DNA from: Alteromonas gilva
GTDB taxonomy: Bacteria; Pseudomonadota; Gammaproteobacteria; Enterobacterales; Alteromonadaceae
Reading direction: 5' to 3'
NCBI RefSeq assembly: GCF_028595265.1
Contig: NZ_JAQQXP010000001.1
Span: 1,488,001-1,552,000 of the forward strand
Length of the DNA stretch: 64,000 nt
Made by a program: the position numbers and the translations under genes. How positions within the stretch are numbered: position 1 is the stretch's first letter; every line of letters starts with the position of its first letter. The notes beneath the pieces were generated by a model, which made no database searches, had not been told where the DNA came from, and was given only the letters and a program-made list of their open reading frames with translations. Of the stretch, positions 9,601-16,923 are shown in pieces.

Positions 9601-10547
9601 CTGTATATCGCGGCATCTGGGCCGAAACCACCCACGCGATGCAGCGCTTGCGGGATAACCCACAATGCGCCGATGAAGAAAATAACGCCAAACAGGATGC
9701 GGCAGATCCGGGACTACACGCCAAACTCAGTTTCGATATTAACGATGACATTGCAGCGCCGTATATTGCTAAAGGTGTTAAACCTCGCGTGGCAATATTG
9801 CGTGAGCAGGGCGTGAATTCACATCTTGAAATGGCGGCTGCATTTACCCGTGCCGGGTTTACTGCCATTGATGTGCATATGAGTGATGTGTTGTCCGGCG
9901 CGGTAGAGTTGGATAACTTTGCTGGTTTAGCAGCCTGTGGCGGCTTTTCCTACGGTGACGTATTAGGTGCCGGTGAAGGCTGGGCCAAGTCCATTTTATT
10001 TAACCCACGGGCCCGTGATCAGTTTGAACGCTTCTTCCACCGCGACGATACCTTTAGTCTGGGCGTCTGTAACGGGTGTCAGATGTTGTCGAACCTAAAG
10101 AGCCTGATCCCCGGCACAGCGCACTGGCCACACTTTGTCACCAACCAGTCTGAACGGTTTGAAGCCCGGGTTGCAATGGTTGAAGTCGGCCAGTCTAATT
10201 CGGTACTACTGGCGGATATGGCCGGCTCAAGAATGCCGATTGCTGTTTCTCATGGTGAAGGACGTGCAGAATTTGCCAGCGACCAGGCCCTGGCGGCTAT
10301 TCAAAACAATGTCGCGCTGCGGTATGTTAATAACTACGGCGAGATTGCCAGCCATTACCCGGCTAATCCGAATGGTTCGCCACAAGGCATTACCGGTCTG
10401 ACGACTGACGATGGCCGCTGTACTATTATGATGCCGCACCCTGAACGGGTATTCCGTGCAGTGGCAAATTCGTGGCGCGCTGATGACTGGCAGGAAGATT
10501 CCCCCTGGATGCGAATTTTCCGTAACGCACGGCGTTTTGTTGGATAA
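6657..10547 (+). CDS. purL: phosphoribosylformylglycinamidine synthase PurL
   Basis: Large single-chain enzyme of step four of purine synthesis: FGAR plus glutamine plus ATP gives FGAM. The 1296 residues match the proteobacterial long form. Domains in order: N-terminal PurS-like region, a linker, two AIR-synthase-like halves (ETHNHPTAISPFPGAATG in the first; HDRSDGGLFVTVAEMAFAG in the second) and a class-I glutamine amidotransferase at the C-terminus with the nucleophile Cys near residue 1137 (GVCNGCQML) and the His/Glu pair in MMPHPERVF. The start MLVLRGAPALSDFR aligns with known N-termini. It is monocistronic, behind its own promoter. Confidence 0.98.
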   Translation: MLVLRGAPALSDFRAAKLIQRLQQSGIEVKRLYSEFVHLVDTDATLTEAQQGVLAKLLTYGPKQSQEAVNGECFFVTPRPGTISPWSSKATNIAHNCGLNVIQRIERGCAYYVETAATLTDAQRAQIAAVLHDRMTESVFSAPQAASVLFEKHQPREFTSVDIIGLGKEALVNANQKLGLALADDEIDYLYDNFSKLGRNPNDIELYMFAQANSEHCRHKIFNADWTIDGEVQPKSLFKMIKNTYELHPEYVFSAYKDNAAVMEGWQAGRFFPEPQSHEYTYHHEDIAILMKVETHNHPTAISPFPGAATGSGGEIRDEGATGRGSKPKAGLVGFTVSNLKLPNAVRPWEIDYGKPARIVSALDIMIEGPLGGAAFNNEFGRPNLLGYFRTYEQEVSSFNGTEIRGYHKPIMLAGGLGNIRLNQVEKGEITVGAKLVVLGGPAMNIGLGGGAASSMASGQSSEDLDFASVQRDNPEMERRCQEVIDACWQLGEDNPIQFIHDVGAGGLSNAMPELVNDGGRGGRFELRNVLSDEPGMSPLEIWCNESQERYVMSVAPEKLAVFEAICRRERAPFAVIGEATEEQHLLLNDAHFDNQPIDLPLEVLLGKAPRMHRDVSRAQHASSELDDTDITLADAAERLLRLPAIAEKTFLITIGDRSVTGLVSRDQMVGPWQIPVADVAVTASAFDTYHGEAMALGERTPVALLDYAASARLAVGESITNIAAAHIGDIKRIKLSANWMAAAGHPGEDAGLYEAVKAVGEEFCPALGLTIPVGKDSMSMKTAWQENGEDKAVTSPLSLVITAFGAVTDIRKTVTPELRTDKGDTTLLLIDLGLGKNRLGASCLAQVYNQLGKTPVDLDKPELLLNFFNATQALLADNKILAYHDRSDGGLFVTVAEMAFAGKTGVSVALDSLGADDVAALFSEELGAVIQVRSNELDEVKALLASHGLGDECVHNIGGLNSSDTIEFTRDGSAVLTESRSVYRGIWAETTHAMQRLRDNPQCADEENNAKQDAADPGLHAKLSFDINDDIAAPYIAKGVKPRVAILREQGVNSHLEMAAAFTRAGFTAIDVHMSDVLSGAVELDNFAGLAACGGFSYGDVLGAGEGWAKSILFNPRARDQFERFFHRDDTFSLGVCNGCQMLSNLKSLIPGTAHWPHFVTNQSERFEARVAMVEVGQSNSVLLADMAGSRMPIAVSHGEGRAEFASDQALAAIQNNVALRYVNNYGEIASHYPANPNGSPQGITGLTTDDGRCTIMMPHPERVFRAVANSWRADDWQEDSPWMRIFRNARRFVG

Positions 10548-10563
10548 TTTCAGAAAAATGACA

Positions 10564-10596
10564 GCAAGGCGTCAAAAATTTGTCTGGACGCCTTGC
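10564..10596 (+). terminator. hairpin after purL
   Basis: A perfect 10-bp inverted repeat (GCAAGGCGTC / GACGCCTTGC) with a 13-base loop lies 16 bases after the purL stop. It lacks a following T-run, so it is either a weak terminator or an mRNA 3'-end stabilising stem. Confidence 0.5.
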
Positions 10597-10724
10597 AAGC
10601 GCTCTACAGGTGCTTTACAGTAGGTAAATCAGTAAGGAATGCTGTTTGGTTACAGGGACTTGTAGGGGTAGGGTAGGATCGCTATGCGATTGCATTAGTG
10701 GTCATGAAATAATAAGAGACGAAT

Positions 10725-10862
10725 ATGAATCGTTCTTCAAAAGGCTTCGGCTTAGCCGGTGTAGCTATTGCAGTGTTGCTAATGATTGCAACGGCAGCAT
10801 TCAGTACTTCAGCCCAATCAGCCGAGACATCTGCTCAAGCAGAACTAATCAATTCTAAATAA
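10725..10862 (+). CDS. 45-residue predicted membrane or secreted small protein
   Basis: An ATG frame of 45 codons preceded by AAGAG at proper distance. The product has a short basic N-terminus (MNRSSKGFG), one hydrophobic helix (LAGVAIAVLLMIATAAF) and a small polar tail rich in Ser, Ala and Gln ending in AELINSK. The helix followed by TSAQSAE could be a cleaved signal peptide or a single membrane anchor. A convincing intrinsic terminator follows. It sits alone between purL and the Smr gene. No family is recognised; function unknown. Confidence 0.55.
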   Translation: MNRSSKGFGLAGVAIAVLLMIATAAFSTSAQSAETSAQAELINSK

Positions 10863-10882
10863 AAGTAATAAAATCAATAATT

Positions 10883-10920
10883 AACGATAACCATGTCAAT
10901 GTTGGCAGGTTATCGTTTTG
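10883..10920 (+). terminator. intrinsic terminator, probably bidirectional
   Basis: Ten-base stem AACGATAACC / GGTTATCGTT with a 15-base loop and T-rich flank. It lies after the 45-codon gene, and its right arm overlaps the stop codon region of the Smr-domain gene on the opposite strand, so it may serve both. Confidence 0.65.
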
Positions 10921-11509
10921 CCTGTTTTTCGCGATTTATCAACTTTTGGTTCGGGTGCTTTTTAAGCAAAACATAGGTGGCACCGAGCCCACCATGTAAA
11001 GGTTGCGCGGTATGAAACGCAATAACAGTTTTAAGCTGTGGCAACCAGTGATTTACGTAAGATTTCTTCAAAGCGGGGAACGGCTGGCTGTGTTCTCCTT
11101 TGCCATGTTGGAGCAGTAACATTCTGATCCCACGTTCATGCGCGGCAATAATTTTGTGATAAAGCGTTTGACTCGACTCGCGCAACGATAAACCAGCCAG
11201 TGAAATTTTCTGCTCAATGGGGTACTTCCCCTGACGCATGTTCTTATACACACCATCTTGTATACCTGCCTGTTTATATTCAAGAAAGTCATCCGGCCTT
11301 ACGGGAATGACATTGTCGAATGTCAGCGGGCTGTCGGTGGGTTGTTGGGCCAGTAAGGCTTCTCGGCGCGACTGCTTCTCCAGCGCTTGTTGGGTACGTT
11401 GTAAAGGGACACGGTCATCAGCCTTGAGCGGCTTGACGTCACCGAGCTCGTGCAGAAAATCCTGGAAATCGTCGTGTTGCTCATGGTCTTGATCATCTTG
11501 TCGCATCAC
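10910..11509 (-). CDS. smrA: Smr-domain protein (SmrA-like)
   Basis: About 199 residues. The N-terminal half is acidic and polar; the segment GIQDGVYKNMRQGKYPIEQ before the domain is typical of the SmrA (YdaL) group. The Smr domain then follows (ISLAGLSLRESSQTLYHKII, LLLQHGKGEHS, GGLGATYVLL), a fold found in nicking endonucleases and MutS2 C-termini. The usual LHG triad in the first motif reads LAG here while the HGKG motif is kept, so nuclease activity is uncertain. Translation starts at a GTG or at the ATG immediately after it, behind GGGGGTGA. It is followed upstream by tRNA-Arg on the same strand. Confidence 0.75.
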   Translation of the reverse strand: MMRQDDQDHEQHDDFQDFLHELGDVKPLKADDRVPLQRTQQALEKQSRREALLAQQPTDSPLTFDNVIPVRPDDFLEYKQAGIQDGVYKNMRQGKYPIEQKISLAGLSLRESSQTLYHKIIAAHERGIRMLLLQHGKGEHSQPFPALKKSYVNHWLPQLKTVIAFHTAQPLHGGLGATYVLLKKHPNQKLINREKQAKR

Positions 11510-11579
11510 TCACCCCCAAAATCCCAATGTGCTGTTGCCTTATCATACGGCGAACTGGCATTAAAGTTCATTTGCTGCG

Positions 11580-11654
11580 TGGCGTCCCCACCAGGAGTCG
11601 AACCTAGATCTAAGCCTTAGGAGGGCCTTGTTTTATCCATTAAACTATAGGGAC
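11580..11654 (-). tRNA. tRNA-Arg(CCT)
   Basis: Reading the minus strand, the acceptor stem GTCCCTA pairs with TGGGGAC, the D arm contains TAGTTTAATGGATAAAACA, the anticodon loop is CTCCTAA on a five-pair stem (AGGCC/GGCTT), the T loop is GGTTCGACTCC, and a G discriminator is followed by an encoded CCA. The anticodon CCT reads AGG (arginine). All four arms fold without forcing. Confidence 0.93.
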
Positions 11655-11685
11655 AGGACGCGTGCCGAATCGCAGCATCCTGCCC

Positions 11686-11691
11686 ATTATA
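11686..11691 (-). promoter_or_regulatory. -10 element for tRNA-Arg
   Basis: A perfect TATAAT on the minus strand, about 32 bases before the mature tRNA, followed by a G-rich start region. The -35 match is poor. Confidence 0.45.
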
Positions 11692-11716
11692 GATAGACAA
11701 GAAAAAATCGAAAGCT

Positions 11717-12898
11717 TTAACGCTTGGCGACGAAGTCGTTTGGTTGAATATTACCCAGAAAACGGTCGTCTTTGGCCTTCACCCGCGCGTTATCGGCATA
11801 AGCTTCAATGACTTCGACTTCAACCGGATATAGATGGTACTGAATAAACTTTTCGCCCCGGTAGTCGGTGACTTCCTGAACCTGATAGACAGAAAGGGCG
11901 TCACCCGTTTGTAAACCGTGCTGTCGGCCTAATGACACATTCAGTTCGTTGCCAGCACTAATACTGATGACATGGCCGGTGGCGGGCACACAGGCCAGTG
12001 TGGTATCAACATCGCTTTGCAACTGCTGAAGCTGTTGTTGAAGTGCTTTACCGTAAGCGCTGCGCCAAAACTGACTCGACGATGCGTCGATTTGCGCATA
12101 GCGGTCAAATTCCCATTCAGACTCGGTTTCGTAGCTTTTTTGCAATAGTGGTGCGCCATTAATACCATCAATCAGCTCTACGCTGAGGCGAAAACTGCGG
12201 GTGGCGGTATTGTCCTGCCAAAATGCCAGTGCGCTATTGTCGGGACGGTGAACACTTAAATCTTCAATAACGCCGGTGAGTACAAACTGGGTTTTGGTTT
12301 GCGTTGCCAGCGCGGTTGCCTGATTACGTACCTGGCGGGACTGCCAGTGCACCGTGTAGGGTTCGATACTGCTGATCACTGCGTGCTGAGCTGAACGGTC
12401 GAACTCGCGTTTAAGCTGGCCACTAAGTAATCTGCCAAGCTCCTGAATCTGGCCGTCCTGGGCGTGTTGACGTTCAAGCAAAGGAAAATAACTGGTCGCA
12501 ATAGTTTTGCTGTAATTTTCAGCCGAACACTGTTGTTGGGCAGGAAAAATGTCAGCTCTGATTTTTACGGTAACGACATCGTTGTGCCAGTTTTCCGATA
12601 TAAGCTCTAACTGCTGAACTTCACCACTGGCAGTCACTTCCATATGGTCGTTGTTAAGTAAGCCGTTAGTTAATTTTTGTACGCTGCGAACTGACGCGCC
12701 TGCAAATAGCATGGCCTGTCTGAGCGCCTCTTCGGTAGCCTGCTGTCTGGCTTTTACCTTGTCACCGTTTAATACCACTGACTGGCCCTGGGTTTCATAC
12801 CAGACGGCATGAGATTGCCCTGACAGGCAAACTAACAGGCAGATCACCGCCGATTTTAGCGTCGTTGTTTGTTGTAAAGCGTTGCTCAGCATTTTCAT
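11717..12898 (-). CDS. flgT: flagellar H-ring protein FlgT
   Basis: FlgT forms the H-ring around the LP ring of sodium-driven polar flagella and helps assemble the MotX/MotY T-ring. The preferred start (MKMLSNALQQTT) gives a signal peptide ending SGQSHA before VWYETQGQ; the frame continues upstream to 12955, so the start is uncertain. The N-terminal part (ARQQATEEALRQAMLFAGAS, then VTVKIRADIFP) and C-terminal part with an SH3-like fold (GRQHGLQTGDALSVYQV, DFVAKR) fit the family. About 393 residues is the usual size. Its location beside flgP and the flgNM-flgA block matches Vibrio. Confidence 0.85.
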   Translation of the reverse strand: MKMLSNALQQTTTLKSAVICLLVCLSGQSHAVWYETQGQSVVLNGDKVKARQQATEEALRQAMLFAGASVRSVQKLTNGLLNNDHMEVTASGEVQQLELISENWHNDVVTVKIRADIFPAQQQCSAENYSKTIATSYFPLLERQHAQDGQIQELGRLLSGQLKREFDRSAQHAVISSIEPYTVHWQSRQVRNQATALATQTKTQFVLTGVIEDLSVHRPDNSALAFWQDNTATRSFRLSVELIDGINGAPLLQKSYETESEWEFDRYAQIDASSSQFWRSAYGKALQQQLQQLQSDVDTTLACVPATGHVISISAGNELNVSLGRQHGLQTGDALSVYQVQEVTDYRGEKFIQYHLYPVEVEVIEAYADNARVKAKDDRFLGNIQPNDFVAKR

Positions 12899-13207
12899 CG
12901 GCTTGTAACTCATTAGCGTAGGCTTGTTAAGATTCGCGCAATCAAACTCTGGCATGGCGAGTGCGTGTCAGGCACTGTATCCCGCTAACGTGGGGATAAC
13001 CTCATTTTACTGCTGTTTTGATTCGTCGAACGGGTTATTTCCAGTCTTTTGCACAGATAACACTGTTGATGTGCTTCTGCATATCGTCATATTTGTTTAG
13101 CATATTTCGTTCCGCTTTGTGCGTATTGACGCTACATGTCTTGCTGATGGTGTCGTTGTGACGCAATTGCAGGCTGATTATGAGTCTTGTCGCGAATATT
13201 GCTGCTC

Positions 13208-13244
13208 GGGCATGGTTATTGCAGCCTTCGGCATGGAGTTTGCG
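13208..13244 (+). promoter_or_regulatory. two tandem sigma-54-like promoter elements before flgP
   Basis: GGGCATGGTTATTGC and, 21 bases further, CGGCATGGAGTTTGC. Each has the GG-N10-GC spacing required for -24/-12 recognition and a TTGC -12 box; the -24 boxes differ from TGGCAC at one or two positions. They would give an approximately 170-base flgP leader. Confidence 0.45.
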
Positions 13245-13282
13245 AAGATATTGCTGTTTAGTGCTGAATAACAGCAATGAAA

Positions 13283-13341
13283 AGTGATTGCACCGTGTTC
13301 ACAAACAATCACTGATGCGTTCATCACGAGATGAGTGATTG
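13283..13341 (+). repeat. three copies of an 8-base unit in alternating orientation
   Basis: AGTGATTG at 13283-13290, its complement CAATCACT at 13306-13313, and AGTGATTG again at 13334-13341. The middle copy can pair with either neighbour, so two mutually exclusive hairpins are possible in the leader of flgP. Confidence 0.5.
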
Positions 13342-13427
13342 AGAGTCCGTGCGCCGTGTTATTGAGTTGCGTTTTTATGTGAATGGCAATCAATATAGCG
13401 TGTTGCGGCGATATGAGGAAGGTTAAA

Positions 13428-13898
13428 ATGAAACTACATTTTTGGCAGATGGTGTTCGTATTGGCGTGTTTAAGCGTTACAGGGGGGTGCACCTCACTGT
13501 TTGAAAAGCACGTTGAGTGGGAAACGATAAAGCCCGAGTCTTATCCGGTATTAACGGCTGTCGGTTATGCGCCCATCGACTCTCAAAATGGTGCGTCAGA
13601 CTCACAAAAGAACCTGATGGCCATGAAGGCGTCTAAACTTGATGCGTATCGGGAATTAGCTGAACAAGTCTATGGACAACGTATTAATGGTCAACAGTCA
13701 CTGGCGAATATGGTGCTCAACAACACCCAGTTGCAGACCTCTGTAGAGGGCGTTATTCGTGGTGCTAGAGTAGTGAAGTCTTATCCGGTAGGGGAGGACA
13801 CCTACGCTACTGAACTGTCGTTAGATATGGCAGAGGTTTACGATATTTATTTAGCCACCACACGTCCGCAACGCATCAAAACCGTCAACTACTACTAA
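13428..13898 (+). CDS. flgP: flagellar outer-membrane lipoprotein FlgP
   Basis: A 156-residue lipoprotein of the LPP20/FlgP family, part of the H-ring at the base of the sheathed or polar flagellum. The signal peptide ends in the lipobox VTGGC. The conserved core is ASKLDAYRELAEQVYGQRI followed by VEGVIRGARVVKSYPVGEDTYATELSLDM. The start at 13428 is chosen because GAGGAAGG sits just before it; an upstream in-frame start would add 15 residues before the signal peptide. It stands divergent from flgT and is followed by a hairpin. Confidence 0.88.
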   Translation: MKLHFWQMVFVLACLSVTGGCTSLFEKHVEWETIKPESYPVLTAVGYAPIDSQNGASDSQKNLMAMKASKLDAYRELAEQVYGQRINGQQSLANMVLNNTQLQTSVEGVIRGARVVKSYPVGEDTYATELSLDMAEVYDIYLATTRPQRIKTVNYY

Positions 13899-13937
13899 CC
13901 AATAACGTTAGATATGGTGTTAATCGACACCTCTCAG

Positions 13938-13970
13938 GGCAGTGATCGAACATGTTTTATCACTGCCTTG
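13938..13970 (+). terminator. hairpin after flgP
   Basis: Nine-base stem GGCAGTGAT / ATCACTGCC with a 12-base loop, 40 bases after the flgP stop. The tail is only mildly T-rich, so termination may be partial. Confidence 0.5.
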
Positions 13971-14181
13971 ATGCCCTTGTTTGTGGCTCGCAGCGCCCGG
14001 CGTCAGTAAAATATCAATGCGTGCCCACGCTGGAACAAACGCGCTGCCGGGTCAATTATCACGCCGCCATAAAAATTGCGCCCGACCCTGGAATTTTTTT
14101 GACAGCGGGTAATTCGTTACTATTCTTAGATCGTTTCAGACGCGTATCGTTTTATAACGCCGCTATCTTCGGGAGACACTC

Positions 14182-14970
14182 ATTACTATCTTCGGTAAAA
14201 CGCCGCTGTTTACTGCCTTTTCAGTGACCTTGCTGGTCTTTTCGTCATTTGTCTGGGCGAAGGAAACACTCACATACGATGCCAGCGGCTCAGGCGCCTG
14301 GTATCCTTATTCTATTGTAAAGGATGATGGCACGGTGGAGGGAGTCTTACCTGATGTGGTGGACTATGTGCTCAATGCTGCCGGTCTTGAAGGCCAGCAA
14401 GTGAATTTTCCAGCTAAACGCACTCAACGCATATTTGATAGTGGCCTGATAGACTTTGACTTTACCAGCCCAGCCTGGTTACCGGCAGACAAAGATACAA
14501 CAGGTTTCACGTTTTCTGATCCCATCATGCCGATCCGGGAGCATATTATCTATCTTAAAGGCACCACGCTGCCAAGCGGGATTTTAACCGAGCAACAGAG
14601 AAACAAGCCCAACATCGGAGTGGTTCGCGGCTACCTGTTTCATGATGAGCATATGTTCCATCGTGTAGACTTCAGATCGGAAAAAGAGATTGTTCAGGCA
14701 CTGTTATTCAACCGCATTAGATGGGGAATTAGCGGCGATCTGACCGCGCTATACTGGGCCAGGGAACTTGGGGCTAAATTGACGTTAGGTCCTGTTCATT
14801 CCGATGCACAACTGCATATTCGAATACAAAAAGACAAAGCCTATTTGTTGCCAAGGATAAACGACGCTATCAGCATGCTAAAACAGTCGGGGAGGCTGCA
14901 ACAAATATTGGATCGTTATAGCACCAAGGCTGTTGCTGAGCTGGCTCCCGATACCTCTGCAAAACACTAA
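14182..14970 (+). CDS. periplasmic amino-acid-type solute-binding protein
   Basis: A type-3 solute-binding (PBPb, SBP_bac_3) domain protein with no transporter genes nearby. Core features: WYPYSIVKDDGTVEGVLPDV near the start, then FPAKRTQRIFDSGLIDFDF, DPIMPIREHIIYLKG and NDAISMLKQSGRLQQILDRY at the end. No ATG, GTG or TTG lies in frame upstream of 14224; starting at that GTG leaves a 12-residue stub before KETLTYDA and no ribosome binding site. An ATT at 14182, six bases after GGGAG, would give a complete signal peptide (ITIFGKTPLFTAF, then a hydrophobic run, FVWA). The start is therefore uncertain, or the original start is lost. Confidence 0.7.
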   Translation: MTIFGKTPLFTAFSVTLLVFSSFVWAKETLTYDASGSGAWYPYSIVKDDGTVEGVLPDVVDYVLNAAGLEGQQVNFPAKRTQRIFDSGLIDFDFTSPAWLPADKDTTGFTFSDPIMPIREHIIYLKGTTLPSGILTEQQRNKPNIGVVRGYLFHDEHMFHRVDFRSEKEIVQALLFNRIRWGISGDLTALYWARELGAKLTLGPVHSDAQLHIRIQKDKAYLLPRINDAISMLKQSGRLQQILDRYSTKAVAELAPDTSAKH

Positions 14971-15160
14971 GCCGCTATCTGGCGTCGGTTTAAGCTGGCT
15001 AACTAAGAGCTATTAAGGTTTGTCGGGTTTTTGGGGCTGGCTGCGCAGGTGCGTCAGCTACGCTATCGGTTCAATAAGTCTTTGAGGGCATCATAAAGTG
15101 AAAGTAAGCGTTACCGTGGAATAGAAAATATAATCTTGCAGCTATAGGTAGCGGCGGTTA

Positions 15161-15592
15161 TCAGGCACTGACACCCTTGCCAGAGAATCCACCTTTCTTT
15201 TTACCGGCTTTATCGTAAGTGAGCGATTCTTTGGCGCGCACTTCCATCATCAGGTTGCGTAAATGACCCAGGCGCAGCTGGCCCTGTTCAACAGCAATTT
15301 GATTCACATCAGTACAGTACTGACATTCGCTGAGTAATTCTTTTGCCTGTGCAATTTGCTCTTCATAGGTTTCCGGCAGCGGGCCCTGTTGTTGCAATGC
15401 CAGTAACTGCGGATTAATCGCGTCGTCGATTTGCTGAATCGCTGTCAGTAATAACTCTTTTTCATTCAACAGTGTCATTAATGCTTCTGCATCGCGAGAA
15501 CTAATCAGGTGCAGCTCTTTATCTAACATGCCTTTCAGCGATGTCAGGTTATTGACCTGTTGATCGAGTTGCTTACTTAGTGTGTTATCCAT
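15161..15592 (-). CDS. flgN: flagellar chaperone FlgN
   Basis: Cytosolic export chaperone for the hook-filament junction proteins FlgK and FlgL. A helical protein of about 143 residues: LDQQVNNLTSLKGMLDKEL, then NEKELLLTAIQQID and a basic Gly/Lys tail (KAGKKKGGFSGK). The ATG at 15592 is preferred over a GTG three codons upstream. It lies 32 bases after flgM on the same strand, forming flgMN as in other gammaproteobacteria. Confidence 0.85.
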   Translation of the reverse strand: MDNTLSKQLDQQVNNLTSLKGMLDKELHLISSRDAEALMTLLNEKELLLTAIQQIDDAINPQLLALQQQGPLPETYEEQIAQAKELLSECQYCTDVNQIAVEQGQLRLGHLRNLMMEVRAKESLTYDKAGKKKGGFSGKGVSA

Positions 15593-15624
15593 AGTTTCCA
15601 CTTAGCGATACCGTGCCTTATCGG

Positions 15625-15966
15625 TCAGGACTTCATACCAAATATTTCAGACTCCAGTCGGGCGATTTTTTTCGCCAGTGACTGCGGGTCAACTTTATAC
15701 TCACCGCTTTGAATCGCTTTTTTAAGCTTATCAACTTTTTCCTGATTGACCGGTACATCTGCGCTTTTCTTTTGAACCTGGTTCAATTGCTGCGCTGACT
15801 GTGTTAACGATACCGAATCCTGACGCGGGGCAGTACTCGCCTGCGCAGCTGATGCCGCTGCTTGCTGTGCCGCCGTCTGATTTGATTTAACCTGTTGCTG
15901 ACTGTTGACCTTGTTGTTGTCAACTGGCGCTTTAGGTAAACCATTGTTTACATTATTAATTGCCAT
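15625..15966 (-). CDS. flgM: anti-sigma-28 factor FlgM
   Basis: Binds FliA (sigma-28) until the hook is complete, then is exported. The 113-residue product has a low-complexity Gln/Ala-rich N-terminal part (exported, disordered) and the sigma-binding C-terminus: DSVSLTQSAQQLNQVQ, then KVDKLKKAIQSGEYKVDPQ and a final helix IARLESEIFG. A sigma-28 promoter sits 35 bases upstream, giving the usual negative feedback loop. Confidence 0.9.
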   Translation of the reverse strand: MAINNVNNGLPKAPVDNNKVNSQQQVKSNQTAAQQAAASAAQASTAPRQDSVSLTQSAQQLNQVQKKSADVPVNQEKVDKLKKAIQSGEYKVDPQSLAKKIARLESEIFGMKS

Positions 15967-16001
15967 AGTTAAATTCCACTACCTTTTAAACCTCAGTAAT
16001 T

Positions 16002-16028
16002 ATATCGGCTATCGGTAGATTTTCTTTA
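16002..16028 (-). promoter_or_regulatory. sigma-28 promoter of flgMN
   Basis: On the minus strand: TAAAGAAA, 11-base spacer, GCCGATAT. This matches the FliA consensus (TAAAGTTT-N11-GCCGATAA) closely and ends 35 bases before the flgM ATG. Confidence 0.82.
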
Positions 16029-16081
16029 GGCCTTAATGAGATTATTTTCAAACAAACTGCATCTATTTCCTTAGCAGATTA

Positions 16082-16816
16082 TCACAGACTTACAACAACT
16101 TCCTGGGTACTGGCTACTTTTGCAATAATTGATTTATTAGAGCTACTGTTAACCACCTCGATCACATCGCCTATAACGCCGTCCTGGCGTGCGATCCCAG
16201 ACGTTTTGACCTCCATTGTGCCAGCCTGTGCACTGATGGTTATTCTATCACCTTTGCAAATAAAGCATAGCATGTTGCTCTGCACTGGCTGCCCCTCTCG
16301 TACGCGATATTTAAGCCGCGCACCGGTGACATCTTCCAGGGTCGTAAAGGGAGTGTGACGTAAGCGTTTAATATCGACTTCTGCCAGTGTCAGATGATCG
16401 TCCGATAAAACAGTGTCAGGACTTATCATACTTGCTGTGACGACAATTGTGCGCGTGCGAGTGACTTTTGCGCTGGTGAATAAATACCAGTCGTTGCTGT
16501 CACAGCTGACCCTGACATTAAGATAACTCAAATGCAGTGTGGCGGGGTCGACGTCGTAACTAAACGGCACATTACACTCAGGTATGTTAATCCGGCTATC
16601 AACAGGTGTAACGTCGATGGTTAAATTGTCGCTTAAATCATTACTTTGGTCACCAGCAAGTTGTTGATTTAAAAAATCAGCTACACTTAGCGTCAGACGC
16701 TCTTGAGCGGTCATGGAGTTTTGTTGGGCAATCGAGTCAAAGTGAGCTAAGGTGATACCTGTAGTCAATATGAAAGCCAAACGTGTAGGCAATAGTAATG
16801 TTTTCAATATTTTCAT
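16082..16816 (-). CDS. flgA: flagellar P-ring chaperone FlgA
   Basis: Periplasmic chaperone needed for FlgI polymerisation into the P ring. The 244-residue precursor has a signal peptide (MKILKTLLLPTRLAFILTTG). The SAF-domain core is visible in VTASMISPDTVLSDDHLTLA, LRHTPFTTLEDVTGARLKY, VREGQPVQSNMLC and VKTSGIARQDGVIGDVIEV. It is divergent from cheV, the standard arrangement, and has its own sigma-54 promoter. Confidence 0.92.
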   Translation of the reverse strand: MKILKTLLLPTRLAFILTTGITLAHFDSIAQQNSMTAQERLTLSVADFLNQQLAGDQSNDLSDNLTIDVTPVDSRINIPECNVPFSYDVDPATLHLSYLNVRVSCDSNDWYLFTSAKVTRTRTIVVTASMISPDTVLSDDHLTLAEVDIKRLRHTPFTTLEDVTGARLKYRVREGQPVQSNMLCFICKGDRITISAQAGTMEVKTSGIARQDGVIGDVIEVVNSSSNKSIIAKVASTQEVVVSL

Positions 16817-16878
16817 GTTCAGATGTTGTCATTTTGACTATTATTAAACACATATCAGCATGTTTCGCCGATCTGGTT

Positions 16879-16906
16879 AACGGGTGTCGGAAAGTTGACA
16901 CCCGTT
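16879..16906. other. strong hairpin in flgA/cheV intergenic region
   Basis: Ten-base stem AACGGGTGTC / GACACCCGTT with an eight-base loop. It lies in the predicted 5' leader of flgA. There is a short T-run on the + strand side but no + strand gene before it to terminate. Confidence 0.5.
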
Positions 16907-16923
16907 TTGATGGTAGTTGAACA

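Larger units (their letters stand above)
12956..13427. other. 472-base gap between flgT and flgP without a convincing gene
   Basis: No frame here has family resemblance plus a good ribosome binding site. It holds two sigma-54-like elements on the + strand and three copies of an 8-base inverted-repeat unit just before flgP (both listed separately). In vibrios the H-ring gene flgO lies beside flgP; none is visible here. Confidence 0.5.

Noticed and set aside
10646..10858. 70-residue frame overlapping the 45-codon gene
   Set aside because: It is a shifted frame of the smaller gene, which has the better ribosome binding site and a sensible hydrophobic profile.
13035..13277. 80-residue frame on the minus strand between flgT and flgP
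   Set aside because: No family resemblance or ribosome binding site; it covers the sigma-54-like elements and looks like chance.
13952..14227. 91-residue frame between flgP and the solute-binding protein
   Set aside because: It begins inside the flgP terminator stem, has irregular composition with many Cys and Arg, and overlaps the likely true start of the next gene.
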